Shown: piece by piece, positions 44,448 through 55,583 of the stretch | How the letters are laid out: the number at the start of each line of letters is the position of its first letter | Position numbering within the stretch: position 1 is the first letter of the stretch | Assembly: GCA_963662175.1 (NCBI GenBank) | Contig: OY759221.1 | Location: 38,066,045-38,130,044 of the forward strand | Length of the DNA: 64,000 nucleotides | Direction: 5' to 3' | Origin: Aradus depressus | Taxonomy: Eukaryota; Arthropoda; Insecta; Hemiptera; Aradidae | The notes under the pieces: generated by a model | The model's database searches: none | Seen by the model: the letters and a program-made list of their open reading frames with translations, nothing else | What the model was told of the DNA's origin: nothing | Program-made: the position numbers and the translations under genes

Positions 44448-44860
44448 AAAGACATTAGTGAATCATCGGCTCTTTACTTTCAAAAGACATTCGTGAATCA
44501 TCGGCTCTTTACTTTCAAAAGACATTCGTGAATCATCGGCTCTTTACTCTCCCCGTACGAATTAATCAATTACTTGTATGCTCTCGTTGAGTTGAGCTCT
44601 GACCCTTCCCTTCAGTCGATTGCATTCATTACAACTGCAATTATTATTTTCCTCTAAACCACTTTGGCTGACAAATGCAATTTCGTGTCGATACATTCAT
44701 TCTATCGGGAGTTATCGTGTTCACAGAAACACACACAGACACAAAAATGTCTTCTTTTCTTTTTTGGAATCAGAGAGTCGGAAAATTCCGGTGAAAACTT
44801 AACATCGAATTTTTGACCGTATACATAACTTCCCCTATACTTCATATAACTGGGGAAGTA
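44448..44860 (+). repeat. R3 repeat with a triplicated head
   Basis: A 37 bp unit (aaaagacattcgtgaatcat, cggctctttacttt) occurs three times at 44448-44555. The rest of R3 follows: gtacgaattaatcaattact, gtgtcgatacattcattcta, and the tail cttcccctatacttcatata with ctggggaagt. Confidence 0.85.
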
Positions 44861-44899
44861 AAAAGGACTTAAATTATAGTTATTTAGTTAATTATTGTC

Positions 44900-45214
44900 T
44901 AATGCTCGGGCTTTAACTACGAGGTCATATCGCCTACTACCAGAGAGCTCTTTCGTCGCTCTGATGGACATGAGCCCGACCCTATTAGGAGTTGTAAATT
45001 TTACCTACCCTAAATTTTTATTTATCTCGAGTAGGGGGGTTTTTAACGAGTACCGAACATCGCACAGGCTCGGGACCCTTGTTTTACGTTCCATCAGGTG
45101 TGCTCAAGGCTTTTTCATCTCGCAGAAAAAAAATCTAAAGGCCTGGGCCGGGTTTTGAACCCGCAATCTTGAGCTCAGAAGGCAAGCACGCTACCTCTGA
45201 ACTACCGACGCCCT
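44900..45214 (-). mobile_element. SINE1 copy, near full length
   Basis: ctcgggctttaactacgagg, tcgtcgctctgatggacatg, gccgggttttgaacccgcaa and ctgaactaccgacgcc; box B is altered. Confidence 0.88.
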
Positions 45215-46074
45215 CACCTGTAGTATCAGAAAGTATTGTAATCGTACAAAAATCCGAGATCGAGTTTTCAAAGAATTTTCACGTTTCAAAGTTCCCTGAA
45301 CAGGTTTCGAAAATTTTCGTGATAATATCTGTCTGTTCCTGTGTTTGTATTTGAGATTATTATTGTGAGCGCTCTATTGCAGAAACGATCATAGTTATCA
45401 ATATGAAATTTGAGATGATGATGGTGATAGCTGATGGTGAGCAGATGGGTCATCCGAACTTTCAACATGATCAATTGTGTTTTGTTCCCTCCTCAGTGGT
45501 GAATTTCAACTCTTTTCATTGCCACAATTCTTCCTTCTAGTATGCCTGGATAGCACAAAACCAGAAACCTCTCCTAGTGCATTGTGTAGAAGAACAATGA
45601 AAGAAGAGGAGTGGTTTTAGTGGCACCTTTCCTGCGGAGAACCCATTTAAACCATAATCAACATATTTCAGAAAGGGACAGCACCTCACAAAGGGATCCT
45701 GTTGACTCACTCTTAATGAAATGTTTCCTCTATGGGACTACTTTTTTTCTTGTTTTGTTTGTTTATTTTTTGTTTTTTTGTTGTGTGCTTTTTTTTCTGT
45801 TTGTTTGTTTTGAAGCTCTTTTTTTTTGTCTGATTCACCATTTTTTTCTTCCTTTTTTTTTGTTTTGTGCCCTCACCTGCCAGATAAAAGGACCCGACAC
45901 TTTCAAATCCACCCCCCCCCCCCCCCCCACCCCCCTTGGTGTCAAAGAACACGACTGTTTTGCCAAAACTTCCGCTCCACTGGCCTGGTTGACAAAGTTA
46001 AAATCCACTTGTTCCCCTCACATAGTCCTTCTTGCTCCACTGCTTTCGCTCTTTTTATTATCTCCCAAGTTTTT
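45215..46074. other. Unassigned, with T-rich and poly-C low-complexity tract
   Basis: 45738-45890 is T-rich with scattered G (long frames there are composition artefacts) and 45909-45935 is almost pure C. No gene is seen. Confidence 0.45.
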
Positions 46075-46165
46075 AAATTCCCCAGCTATACGAAGTATAG
46101 GGGAAGTTATGTAATCGGTCAGAAATTCGATGTTGGGTTTTCAACGGAATTTTATATTTTCCGAC
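46075..46165 (-). repeat. R3 tail, reverse, close to consensus
   Basis: ttccccagctatacgaagta then taggggaagttatgtaatcg and attcgatgttgggttttcaa. Confidence 0.88.
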
Positions 46166-46194
46166 CTCCACATTTCAAACATTTTTTTTTTTTG

Positions 46195-46400
46195 TCTTTT
46201 ATTTATAAAGATACAACTGTTGCTAGGGTGCAACAACCAGCATCTATTATGGTACGTATAGACATGGTGGCGTGTGAGAGGAAGGCCACCCAGCGGTAGG
46301 TCCTCAGGACGACAATTTATCTTAATTATTATGACAAAACCAAAAAAAAAAATGAATAAATAAAAAAGAATTGAAAGACAATTTTGATGTTTGGGTAGTA
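46195..46400. repeat. R6 repeat, first copy
   Basis: Shares gatacaactgttgctagggt, caaccagcatctat, gacatggtggcgtgtgagag and gaaggccacccagcggtagg with 47665-47960. The class is unknown; possibly a LINE or SINE 3' end. Confidence 0.7.
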
Positions 46401-46630
46401 AGAGAGATAATAAAAGTTAAGGAAAATAAAGTTGAAAAATATTTATAATGAATATGATTCAAGGTGGCAGTAAGTCGCGGTTCCATCTTCTCTTCAACCT
46501 TCTTGGGGGGGGTTTTGTGGTAAGTGTTGTAAAGATGAAGTACGTATTTCTGGGTTTGTATTTGTGTAAAGTTTGCTAAAAACTGTAAGTAGTGAGTATT
46601 GTTTCCCCACTGCGGCTGCGTCCCCGATAT
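46401..46630. other. Unassigned intronic sequence
   Basis: No recognised feature. Confidence 0.4.
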
Positions 46631-46634
46631 AGCC

Positions 46635-47270
46635 TGTGTTTTTTTTTTTCATCAGGAGATCGGAAAATTTTAAATTCCGTTGAAGACTCCGCATCGAATT
46701 TTTGATCGATTACATAACTTAAGCTATACTTCGTGTGTGTGAGCACGGTAAGTCCCAATAGAATGAATGTATTGACACAATTTTGTTTGTAAGTTCAAAA
46801 CCCTATTAGGACTTATTAATCTTCCGTGAAATCGGCCGATGGGAAGAGAGGAACAGAAGACGCTCAACTCATACATCTCAAGAACTGCCGATTTAACCCT
46901 TAAATACTAACAAGGACCATTACTTCATGAATGTATCGACATGAAATTTTATACTAGAGTGGGATTCGAGTTTTTGTGTCATACCATTTCCCATTCGGAC
47001 TCCCTCCATACTCAAAACCCTTTTTATTTCCTCAGTTATGTGACGTATAGAGGAAGTTATGTAATCGGTTCGAAATTCTATGTCGAGTTTTGATCGGAAA
47101 TTCATTTTTTCTGACCCATTAGACAATGGGAAAGAGGAGAAATGAGGGGCTTAACACAAAAACTCTAATAACTACCGTTGTAATGAATATATCAACACGA
47201 AATTTCATATGTAAGTTCAAAACCACACAGCAGAATCGGTTGAAAGGAAGAATAGCTACAACCAATTTAC
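46635..47270. repeat. R3 tail followed by reverse R3 copies
   Basis: 46635-46740 is a forward tail (cggaaaattttaaattccgt, ctatacttcgtg). 46750-47270 contains reverse middles (agaatgaatgtattgacaca, caatgaatatatcaacacga) and a reverse tail at 47027-47060 (ttcctcagttatgtgacgta). Confidence 0.7.
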
Positions 47271-47353
47271 TGGGCTATCAAAATAAAGGCTTTAGAAAGA
47301 CGTGATGTACCTACTCTATGGGTTTTTCTCTAAAAATATATATTTATTTTGTA

Positions 47354-47646
47354 TTCGAAACCCGACCGAGGCCCTTAGTTTATTTTATCTGGGAGATAAA
47401 ATAAACTTAAGCACGCCGTCCTTCGGATGGGATGTTAAGCGATGGTCCCGGAGCCTGTACGATGTCAGGTACTCGTTAAAGATCCCCTGCCCTAGGTGAA
47501 TAAAAATTTAGAGTAGGCAAAATTTAGGACTCCCACAGTAGAGTCGGGCTCATATCTACCAGAATGACGAAAGAGCGCTCTGGTAGTAGGCGATATGACC
47601 TCGTAGTTAAAGCCCGGGCATGAGTCATAAAACTTAACCTAACCTA
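47354..47646 (+). mobile_element. SINE1 copy lacking box A
   Basis: Starts in box B (attcgaaacccgaccgaggc) and runs to gcatgagtcataaaacttaa. Confidence 0.9.
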
Positions 47647-47664
47647 TATTTATTTTTTTGTATT

Positions 47665-47960
47665 TTATTTATATTAGAGAGATTTATATTAGAGATACAA
47701 CCGTGGTTGTTGCAACCAGCATCTATGACACATATTGATATGGTGGCGTGAAAGGCGTGTGAGAGGAAGGCCACCCAGTGGCAGGTCCCCGGGTCGAAAA
47801 TTTACCTTTATTATTAAGACACTGGAAGTGTGAGCATATCACAATGAGAAAAATAAATAAAATAAATAAAAAAATAAATAAATATAAATAATAATATATA
47901 AATAAATAAAATATTATTAAAAAGGAATTGAAAGAAATTGTACAGTTTTCTTACCGCACG
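47665..47960. repeat. R6 repeat, second copy
   Basis: gagatacaaccgtggttgtt, gcaaccagcatctatgacac and gaaggccacccagtggcagg, followed by A-rich sequence ending ggaattgaaagaaatt as in the first copy. Confidence 0.7.
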
Positions 47961-48590
47961 TAGACAACAGAACACTTTGTAACGATCTTCTGTTATACAT
48001 AATACCCCAAACAATGCAATCTTAAAATAATTAAAATCAAATAATTTAATTATAAATAAACAAAAGACCGACTATGAAAAAAGAAAATCAAATATAACAC
48101 AAAAAAACGTGAAGATGTATGTATAGTCTACGTCCATCGGAGTTTATCCAAATCATACGTAGTTTTCTAGATTACCTCAAATACACAAACAAACTTTCTT
48201 TCTTTATATGTTAAGTAAATAAATCTATGAAAATTTGCTGCGTCCAAGACATATGCTGACTATATCAGTTATTTTTCAATTTTTCTGAATTCCAAAAGAA
48301 TATCATGCATAGTCGCTGCCCCGGCTGGATCAGGAGTATATTCCCTGTTCCTCTTCCTGAAGAGATAAGTCCTTTATAAGGGATATAATATACAGATCCT
48401 GGTATATGTCTCCTTTATCCCCTTTTTATTAGAATTATAGGATTATCCTTATTCTGATGTTTTTCACCCTCATTTCGGATATCTCATTCTTCCTAATATC
48501 ACTTTTATGAACCTTAACCCTGTAAGATGCTACAAAAAACAACTTCATATGTTTGAAAATGTTTTTTTTTTTTTTTTTTATTAGCAATAC
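47961..48590. other. Unassigned intronic sequence
   Basis: No recognised feature; poly-T near 48559-48578. Confidence 0.4.
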
Positions 48591-48594
48591 AAAG

Positions 48595-48845
48595 TTAACA
48601 CCCCTTAACGTATCGACACGAAATGTTATATGTATATACTTAATCACATGAGAACGACACTAATTGATTTTCAGCCAAATCGACGAAAGAGAAGGAGGGA
48701 ATAGGGGAAAAACTTGACACAAAAACTCGAATAACTACCGTTGTAATGTATTGACACGAAATGTCATATGTTAATTCAAAGCTCTATAAGGACAATTTCA
48801 TCAGTTGAATCAGCTGAAGGGGGCCTTATTTCGGAAAATAAACAA
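48595..48845 (-). repeat. R3 repeat, reverse middle
   Basis: cgtatcgacacgaaatgtta, gattttcagccaaatcgacg and taatgtattgacacgaaatg. Confidence 0.75.
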
Positions 48846-48868
48846 AAACACTCGCATAAACAAAATAG

Positions 48869-49214
48869 GTTAGGTTAGTTTTTATGACTCATGCCCGGGC
48901 TTTAACTACGAGGTCATATCGCCTACTACCAGAGCGCTCTTTCGTCACTCTGGTGGACATGAGCCCTACTCTACTATGGGAGTCCTAAATTTTGCCTACC
49001 CTACATTTTTATTCACCTAGGGCAGGGGTCTTTAACGAGTACCTGACATCGTACAGGCTCGGGACCATCGCTTAACGTCCCATCCGAAGGACGGCGTGCT
49101 TAAGTTTATTTTACCTCCCAGATAAAATAAACTAAGGGCCTCAGTCGGGTTTCGAACCCACGTTCTTGAGCTCAGAAGGCAAGTACGCATACCAATGAGC
49201 TACCGGCGCCCTCA
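48869..49214 (-). mobile_element. SINE1, full-length copy close to consensus
   Basis: Runs from ggttaggttagtttttatga to gagctaccggcgccctcata with all diagnostic blocks, including box B (gggtttcgaacccacg). Confidence 0.93.
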
Positions 49215-49446
49215 TAAACAAAATATAGTTGAAAATAACAAAAACAACAAACTCTAAAAAAAATTATTCATAGGTACTTTTCTTGCCTTTTTTTCGGCCT
49301 GCGTATTTATTATATCATCCATACCTGAAGAAGTGTTTAGTTTCTTAAGTTCGTCTTTTTCTATGGACAGTATCGATAAGTCCGATAGCCATTCTTGTCC
49401 CATAGAAGAGCTAAAAAATTTTAAAAAGTTTCATTTAAAAATTTAA

Positions 49447-49635
49447 ACTTTTTTTGTTGCCTATGTACGGTGCATATTAGCTATGTCAATGTGTTATTTT
49501 GTTATATTTACGACATCCATGGCCCCGGGAGAAATAAAACTTACTCCCGGACGGGATTCGAACCCGCAAACCATGGTGAGACCATGCGACCAAAGTTCTA
49601 AGCTCTAGCCCGCACGGCCACCATGGCCCCCAAAA
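49447..49635 (-). mobile_element. SINE2 copy
   Basis: tacggtgcatattagctatg, acgacatccatggccccggg, cgggattcgaacccgcaaac and cccgcacggccaccatggcc. Confidence 0.9.
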
Positions 49636-49639
49636 TGTA

Positions 49640-49980
49640 CATATTTTTATGGAATTAGACGATATAACTTTTAAAACGTTTTTTGCTTTTATTAGTTTTT
49701 CTGCACTAATTCGACATAGACCGTAAAAATATTATGACAAACTACTATTGAGAGACGGTTTATGAGGAGTTTTCAAGAGAAGCTTTTAATAAAAATTGTT
49801 ATTTCCGTTAAACCATAACATGATAACTTATAATTTAGATACTCAAAAAATTTAGACTTGGTTTTTATCAATATGACTATGGATAACATTTTACGATGTT
49901 TTGCTTACGCATGTTGGCGCTACAGCGCTAGCTACGCCCCTGGTTGGGTTTTGTGGGCCCTCCTCCCAGTGGTTAGCTTG
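49640..49980. other. Unassigned intronic sequence
   Basis: No recognised feature. Confidence 0.4.
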
Positions 49981-49984
49981 TTTA

Positions 49985-50330
49985 GGTGGAGTGAGGAAGC
50001 TTGTTGAGTAACATGGAGGAGTGAGGAGGCTTGTTGAATAATATGGAGGAGTGAGGAGGCTTGTTGAGTAACATGGAGGAGTGAGGAGGCTTGTTGAATA
50101 ATATGGAGGAGTGAGGAGGCTTGTTGAGTAACATGGAGAAGTGGGGAGGCTTGTTGAGTAACATGGAGGAGTGAGGAGGCTTGTTGAGTAACATGGAGGA
50201 GTGAGGAGGCTTGTTGAGTAACATGGAGGAGTGAGGAGGCTTGTTGAGTAACATGGAGGAGTGAGGAGGCTTGTTGAGTAACATGGAGGAGTGAGGAGGC
50301 TTGTTGAGTAACATGGAGGAGTGAGGGGAA
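49985..50330 (-). repeat. 30 bp minisatellite, about 11.5 copies, open in several frames
   Basis: The unit is ggcttgttgagtaacatgga then ggagtgagga. Because 30 is a multiple of three, long open frames arise: a 170-codon minus frame (49891-50403) repeats LLTPPCYSTS about 11 times, and two other minus frames repeat other decapeptides. There is no signal peptide, domain or splice context, so a minisatellite is the likelier reading. Confidence 0.92.
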
Positions 50331-50734
50331 CATTACATTGGCATTGACATGTCTTTAGAGAAGGATGACTGGAGCACGTATTGACGTGGGGCAGGCTGTC
50401 CATTGTGTCTGTTTGACTTCAGGAGCGGAGCTGTCAGCACTGTGTAGAGCCGCTCCCCTACTGTCAGCCCCCAAGTAGGGGCGGGGGGGGGGGGGGGGGG
50501 GGCGAGTGGTAGGTAAGGGGGCCCCCTGTATGGAGCTGACCTGTAGAAAACACTTTACCCCAGCCTGTCCATTAAACACAACAGCTGTCACAACACTCAC
50601 CCCGGGGGTGTTCTTGTGGCAAAAACAATCTCTCACCTCCCTACTTCATATCTCACTGAAATTATTTTATTTTATTTTTACTTTTGAGCTGAACAAGAGT
50701 ATTAGGGCAGGTTGTGTAATATTTCAGAAAATTT
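50331..50734. other. Unassigned, with a G run
   Basis: An almost uninterrupted G run lies at about 50480-50503. No gene is seen. Confidence 0.45.
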
Positions 50735-50847
50735 GATGTTCAGTTTTGCAAGAAATTTTATGTTTCCCGACCTCCATCACTGGCTATGTACTTCCCCAGG
50801 ACTAATTAATCAATTAACTGTTCACTCCCCTAGCAGTTGTGACTCAG

Positions 50848-50878
<31 letters not shown>

Positions 50879-51190
50879 TTTCATAACAATACATTCATTA
50901 CAACGGCAGTTATTAGAGTGTTTGAGTTAAGTCTCCCCCTTAATACACCTTCTCCTCAGCCGATTTGCCTGAAAATCAATAGGTGTCGTCGTTAGATGTC
51001 TCTTGATTCACATACGAAATTTCGTGTCGATACATTCATTCTATAGGGAGTTATCGTGTTCAGAGACACATATACAGAATTTTTTGTTTTCATATTTGGA
51101 ATCTAGAGGTCGGAAAACATGAAATTCCTTTGAAAACTCCGCAACGAATTTTTCACCGATTACACAACTTCCCCTATACTTGTATGTATA
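50735..51190 (+). repeat. R3 repeat, full copy with an expanded G run
   Basis: tatgtacttccccaggacta, taattaatcaattaactgtt, a G run of about 27 at 50850-50876, gtgtcgatacattcattcta, and the tail cacaacttcccctatacttg. Confidence 0.85.
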
Positions 51191-51199
51191 AATCTTCTC

Positions 51200-51500
51200 T
51201 GTCTATAGGTATATATACGATAACTTGTGATAAAATGAATGTATCGACAAGAAGTATTACTACATAAAAAACGACACCTATTTATTTTCAGCCTAATCGA
51301 CGAAAGGGAAAAGGAGGATTAGGGGGCCTTAGGGGGTACAAAACATTTAATAACTGCCGATATAATGAATGTATTACTAAGCAATTTTATATATAAATTA
51401 AGAACGCATATTTATTTTCCGCGAAATCCACCGAAAATAAGGGAAGAATCAGAGGAGTGGGGGTAGAATTCAAATTGATATGATTCACCGACAACGTTTT
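51200..51500 (-). repeat. R3 repeat, reverse copy
   Basis: aaaatgaatgtatcgacaag, attttcagcctaatcgacga, ttttccgcgaaatccaccga and head gattcaccgacaacg; the right part is shared with the R7 duplication. Confidence 0.78.
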
Positions 51501-52105
51501 CATACTATTCTACAACTTGAAATTTCGAGCTAACTGATCAGGAATCGATTTATCATAACGTGTTCTGAAAGTTATTTGCACTAAGTTTTCCAATCCTGGG
51601 CAAGGGGGGGGGGGGGGGGGGGGGGGGAGATTATAGAGCGGCTTAACTGCAAAAGTCTAGCCCAATCCTGGGATCGTTGTACCTTCGAGAACACCCTGGA
51701 TGAGATCAATAAATGGTACAATTACAATTACTAGCATAGCCCGCTGAATGCAGAAGAAATGTGTACTCACTGGCCTCGTTAATAAATGAGAAAGGGTGTA
51801 GTAAAGTCTGTGTTCACTTCCCTTGATTGGTTGTCCATTTGGAAATATAGCAGAGAAACGTTTCAAACCTGGTCGAGGCTAAAGTATTTATTTTTGGGGA
51901 CTGTTTGGAGAATCGAGTTTATTTTCAATTTCACTTCAATATCAAAAGAGTGTTTCAGTGTCACTCTTTCCTGGTTCAATCATGCATTTAAATATTTTAG
52001 TTGCCTCATGTCAATAAATAAAACTAAATTCTTATTGAAATATTCTCTATTTCAAAATAAAATATATAAATACACTACCCGTTTCAGTGTTACACTATCA
52101 GGTTG
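51383..52105. repeat. R7, second copy of the 38118-38838 segment
   Basis: Nearly identical to the first copy at a 13.27 kb distance and in the same orientation. The internal G run (51606-51627) is a few bases longer. Similarity ends at the same place on the right (cagtgttacact, caggtt). Confidence 0.9.
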
Positions 52106-52226
52106 ACTTAAAAACTAAATGGTTTCATAATGGTATCACTGAATGTGGATGGGTGGTAATCAAATTTCTTCTCGTAGATCGTTTCTTCCAATATTTTATT
52201 GTTTACTGCAGTATTTATGTTATAGT

Positions 52227-52432
52227 TAGTTATTGCGACGTCGCTCTGGTGAACATGAGCCCTCGGCTGTAGTGTAGGAGTTCTAAATTTTGCCTCCTCA
52301 AAATTCTTCGATTAACATCCCATCCGAATGACGCGTGTGCTCCAGGTTTTTTCACTTCCTAGATAAGAAACCTAAGGACCTTGGCCGGATTTCGAACCAG
52401 CGATCTTGAGCTTAGTAGGCACCCATTAATGT
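52227..52432 (-). mobile_element. SINE1 fragment
   Basis: cgtcgctctggtgaacatga, aggagttctaaattttgcct and ggatttcgaaccagcgatct. Confidence 0.82.
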
Positions 52433-52558
52433 GTTAGTGATCTTTCTTCAAACAAAATGTGTTTAAAATGTCATATTTGACAAATTTTTAGAAAGAATGT
52501 ATGTATATATATTGTCAGACTCTCAAGTCTACTTGTGACAATACATAATCCAGACAGA

Positions 52559-52785
52559 TGGCGCCGGTAGTTCTGTGGTATGCGTGCTTGGCTTCTGACC
52601 TCAAGAACGTGGGTTCGAAACCCGGCCGGAGGCCCTTAGTTTATTTTATCTGGGAGGTAAAATAAATTTAAGCATGCCGTCCTTCGGATAGGACTTTAAG
52701 CGATGGTCCCCGAGCCTGTAAGATGTCAGGTACTCGTTAAAGACCCTTGCCCTAGGTGAATAAAAATGTAGGGTAGGCAAAACAC
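52559..52785 (+). mobile_element. SINE1 copy with intact head
   Basis: tggcgccggtagttctgtgg, cgtgggttcgaaacccggcc and gagcctgtaagatgtcaggt. Confidence 0.9.
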
Positions 52786-52844
52786 ACAACTATCTTAATG
52801 TAACTAATGAAAATCATCTTAGTCCAAAAGACACAACGGGAGGA

Positions 52845-53174
52845 CGCCGGTAGCTCAGTAGTATGCGTGCTTGCTTACTGAGCTCAAGATCGCGGGTTCG
52901 AAACCCGGCCGAGACCCTTAGGTTTTTTACCTGGTAGGTGAAAAAACCTTGAGCACGCCGTCTTTCGGATGGAACGATAAGCGATGATCCTGAGCCTGTA
53001 CGATGTCAGGTATTCGTTAAAGAGGTAACTTAGGTAACTAAATCCGAGTTGGTCAAATTTAGAACACCCACTGTAGAGTCGAGCTCATGTCCACCAGAGT
53101 GACGAAACAGCGCTCTGGTAGTAGGCGATATGACATCATAGTTAACGCCCTGGCATTAGTCACAATAACTAACT
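52845..53174 (+). mobile_element. SINE1, full-length copy with near-perfect A and B boxes
   Basis: gacgccggtagctcagtagt, tgcttactgagctcaagatc, gcgggttcgaaacccggccg through gcattagtcacaataactaa. Confidence 0.93.
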
Positions 53175-53199
53175 GTACACTTACTCAATCCAAAAACCC

Positions 53200-53345
53200 C
53201 ACAGAAACCTTCAGATTTTTATCTGAGATGTGAAAAACCTTGAGGACGCCTACCTTCGGATGGGAGATGTCCAGAACCCTTGCGATATCAGGAACTCGCT
53301 AATGTCCTCTACCCAAGATAACAAGGGAAGAGTCCGACTCTACCA
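53200..53345 (+). mobile_element. SINE1 fragment, strongly diverged
   Basis: ttatctgagatgtgaaaaac, cttgaggacgcctaccttcg and gaagagtccgactctaccac. Confidence 0.65.
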
Positions 53346-53437
53346 CGGGATGTTCAGGAGACTTTGAAATTTTGTTGAAAACTGGATCTCGGATTTTCAT
53401 ACGATTACAATACTTTCTTAAAAGTGTATAAGAAAGT
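53346..53437 (+). repeat. R1-type terminus with hairpin
   Basis: gaaattttgttgaaaactgg, atctcggattttcatacgat and tactttctta-aaagtg-tataagaaagta. The same layout as the R3 tail but a different sequence. Confidence 0.75.
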
Positions 53438-54091
53438 AGAAAAACAAAAAAGAATCTAATTTCCGAGATGTTTAAATGTACGTGGCTTCACAGACAATAT
53501 TTTTTTTAAAGCCAGTCAAGCCTTGGTTGTTGTAAAAACAAAAGTACCCATATACTTCACAAATGAGGCCCAGTTTATTTTTCTTGGAGAAGGAACCCTG
53601 TGTTTAAGTGCCCAAAATAAAATCAAGTGAAATCGGTATAAAATTAAATTGAGGAGGGTAATAAGGGCACATCTGTAAGATAGAGGGTAGTTTGGTTTAA
53701 TTACGAAACTCGTTCTCACCCCTTCTTGGCAAATAGCTAACTAAAAAGTAAATCTACCTACTGCCACCAGAGAGCAGGCTGCACTCCTGGCAATATTTGA
53801 TCTCAGCAAATTCAGGGGAATATATTCCATGAGGTAAATACATTTGTAGGTTTGATGAGTGAAGACCAGTGAAAATAACGTTTATGTAATAATATTTATT
53901 AATAATTATTTAATTATATCACTTTTGGGTTGTGTAAAGAGAATCTGAATTTACAATTATATGTTTTACCGCAGCTATATTAATCTCCCATTTTTTTTTT
54001 TTTTTTTTTTTTGGGGGGGGGGGGGAATTGATTTTACATCCCAGCAAATATAGTCGTGAAAACTCCTATCATCAGTATTTAAAAAAAAAAA
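53438..54091. other. Unassigned intronic sequence
   Basis: T/G homopolymer block near 53990-54026; nothing recognised. Confidence 0.4.
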
Positions 54092-54305
54092 AAAAATCGT
54101 TGGTGAATTACCGGCAATGTAAATATCCAGAACGAATCAATCAATCAATTTTTCGCCCCCCCCCCCTCAAAACTAGTCGGTCGTTCGGGCTAAAAATCAA
54201 TAGTTGTCTTACATTGGGGTTTCTAAATCCTCATATTTAGGTTTTTTGAGTTAAGCTCTCATAAAATTTCGTGTCGATACATTCATTCTGTGTGGTTCAT
54301 AAGCA
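54092..54305 (+). repeat. R3 repeat (head and part of middle)
   Basis: aatcgttggtgaattaccgg, gaacgaatcaatcaatcaat and cgtgtcgatacattcattct. Confidence 0.78.
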
Positions 54306-54309
54306 CGCA

Positions 54310-54452
54310 GGGAGGTTTAAAAACCTTGAGTATGCCGTCCTTGGGGTGGGACGAAGGGCCCCCACAGTAGGGCTCAAGCCCACGAGAGCGACGAAAGAGC
54401 GCCCTGGGCGATATGACCTCTTTGTTAAAGCCCATGCATGAGTCTTAATGGA
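54310..54452 (+). mobile_element. SINE1 fragment with deletions
   Basis: aaccttgagtatgccgtcct, gagagcgacgaaagagcgcc and gcccatgcatgagtcttaat. Confidence 0.78.
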
Positions 54453-55312
54453 TAACTATTATTATGTTACTTGTCATATGATCTAGTCGTCAGCCCTGTG
54501 GATATGACGTGTGGCTAGTGAGTCATGTTATCTATGTTTCAAGTTTCACATTACCTGTTTTCATTTACGGAATGTCATTTAATACAATGTTACCAACTGA
54601 ATCATTATCTAGGTCTTCATGTATTCATTGATGATCCAGGATGACCCCGGTAAGTTCCATCTTTGTAACAATATTATATTTAGATGTCAAAATCTACCTG
54701 TCTTTATCGAGACTAGTGAATCGGAATTATTTCGACATAAAAAATCAAACATGAAATGTGAAAATATTTGAAAAATCAAATATGAAACGGAATTATTTCG
54801 ACATAAAAAATCAAACATGAAACACTAATGAGAGGGGGATGATTAGCGCATGCGTACAAGTCAACTACGTGTTTAGGTTGGTGTCGATGCATCAGCTGTT
54901 GTGTGCTACGTGTTTGTATACGGTTTATGCGTTAAAATAATACGCTCCAATTGTATTTTTAAATTATTAAAATTCAATTAAATCATTGATTTCTTATTCA
55001 TTAAATTTTAATTATTGATTAATATTTTTCTGTTCAAAATTAATTTAATTCAATTTACACATGTAAACTTGAAGGACTACGGGAGGTATTAGGCCAGGTT
55101 CTGGACGACCCAGGGGGTAAAAAAAACACACAAAAACAACAGCTGATCGTTGTCATCGTTAATACTTCAAAATTTAGGACAACTATGAAATAATAAAGAA
55201 GAGAGTTAAGAATTTGACTAGAGCGGACGAAATCATTTAAATTAAAAGTTTGACTAGAGGCGACTAATATAATTGGACAAGTAAAGACTAAAATATTAGA
55301 CTAATTGGGTTA
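54453..55312. other. Unassigned, with a 66 bp tandem duplication
   Basis: cggaattatttcgacataaa, aaatcaaacatgaaa occurs at 54722 and 54788. Nothing else was recognised. Confidence 0.45.
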
Positions 55313-55583
55313 GTTATTAGTTTGTTATTATGACTCATGTCCAGGCTTTAACTACGAGGTCATATCGCCTACTACCAGAGCGCTCTTTCGTCACTCTGGT
55401 GGACATGAACCTGACTACTACGGGAGTCCTAAATTTTGCCTACCTTACATTTTTATTCACCTAGAGGTCTTTAACGAGTACCTGACATCATACAAAGTGC
55501 TTAAGTTTATTTTACCCCCCAGATAAAATAAACTAAGGGCCCCAGTCGGGTTTCGAACCCACGATCTTGAGCTCAGAAGAGAT
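55313..55583 (-). mobile_element. SINE1 copy
   Basis: catgtccaggctttaactac, ctttcgtcactctggtggac and gggtttcgaacccacgatct. Confidence 0.9.

Noticed and set aside
46078..46112. Similarity of the R3 tail (atacttcgtatagc) to a loxP arm
   Set aside because: Only about 12 bases match one arm; the second arm and spacer do not fit, and R3 is a dispersed insect repeat. Coincidence.
45611..46299. Long plus-strand frames of 167 and 157 codons
   Set aside because: They run through T-rich and poly-C low-complexity sequence and an R3 tail; the peptides are composition artefacts.
49891..50403. Repetitive 170-codon protein
   Set aside because: Explained by a 30 bp minisatellite whose length is a multiple of three; several frames are open equally.
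52845..52920. tRNA gene candidates at SINE1 heads (also 8669, 52559)
   Set aside because: A and B boxes are good, but the sequences continue directly into SINE bodies, recur many times, and the acceptor-stem pairing needed for a tRNA is not evident.
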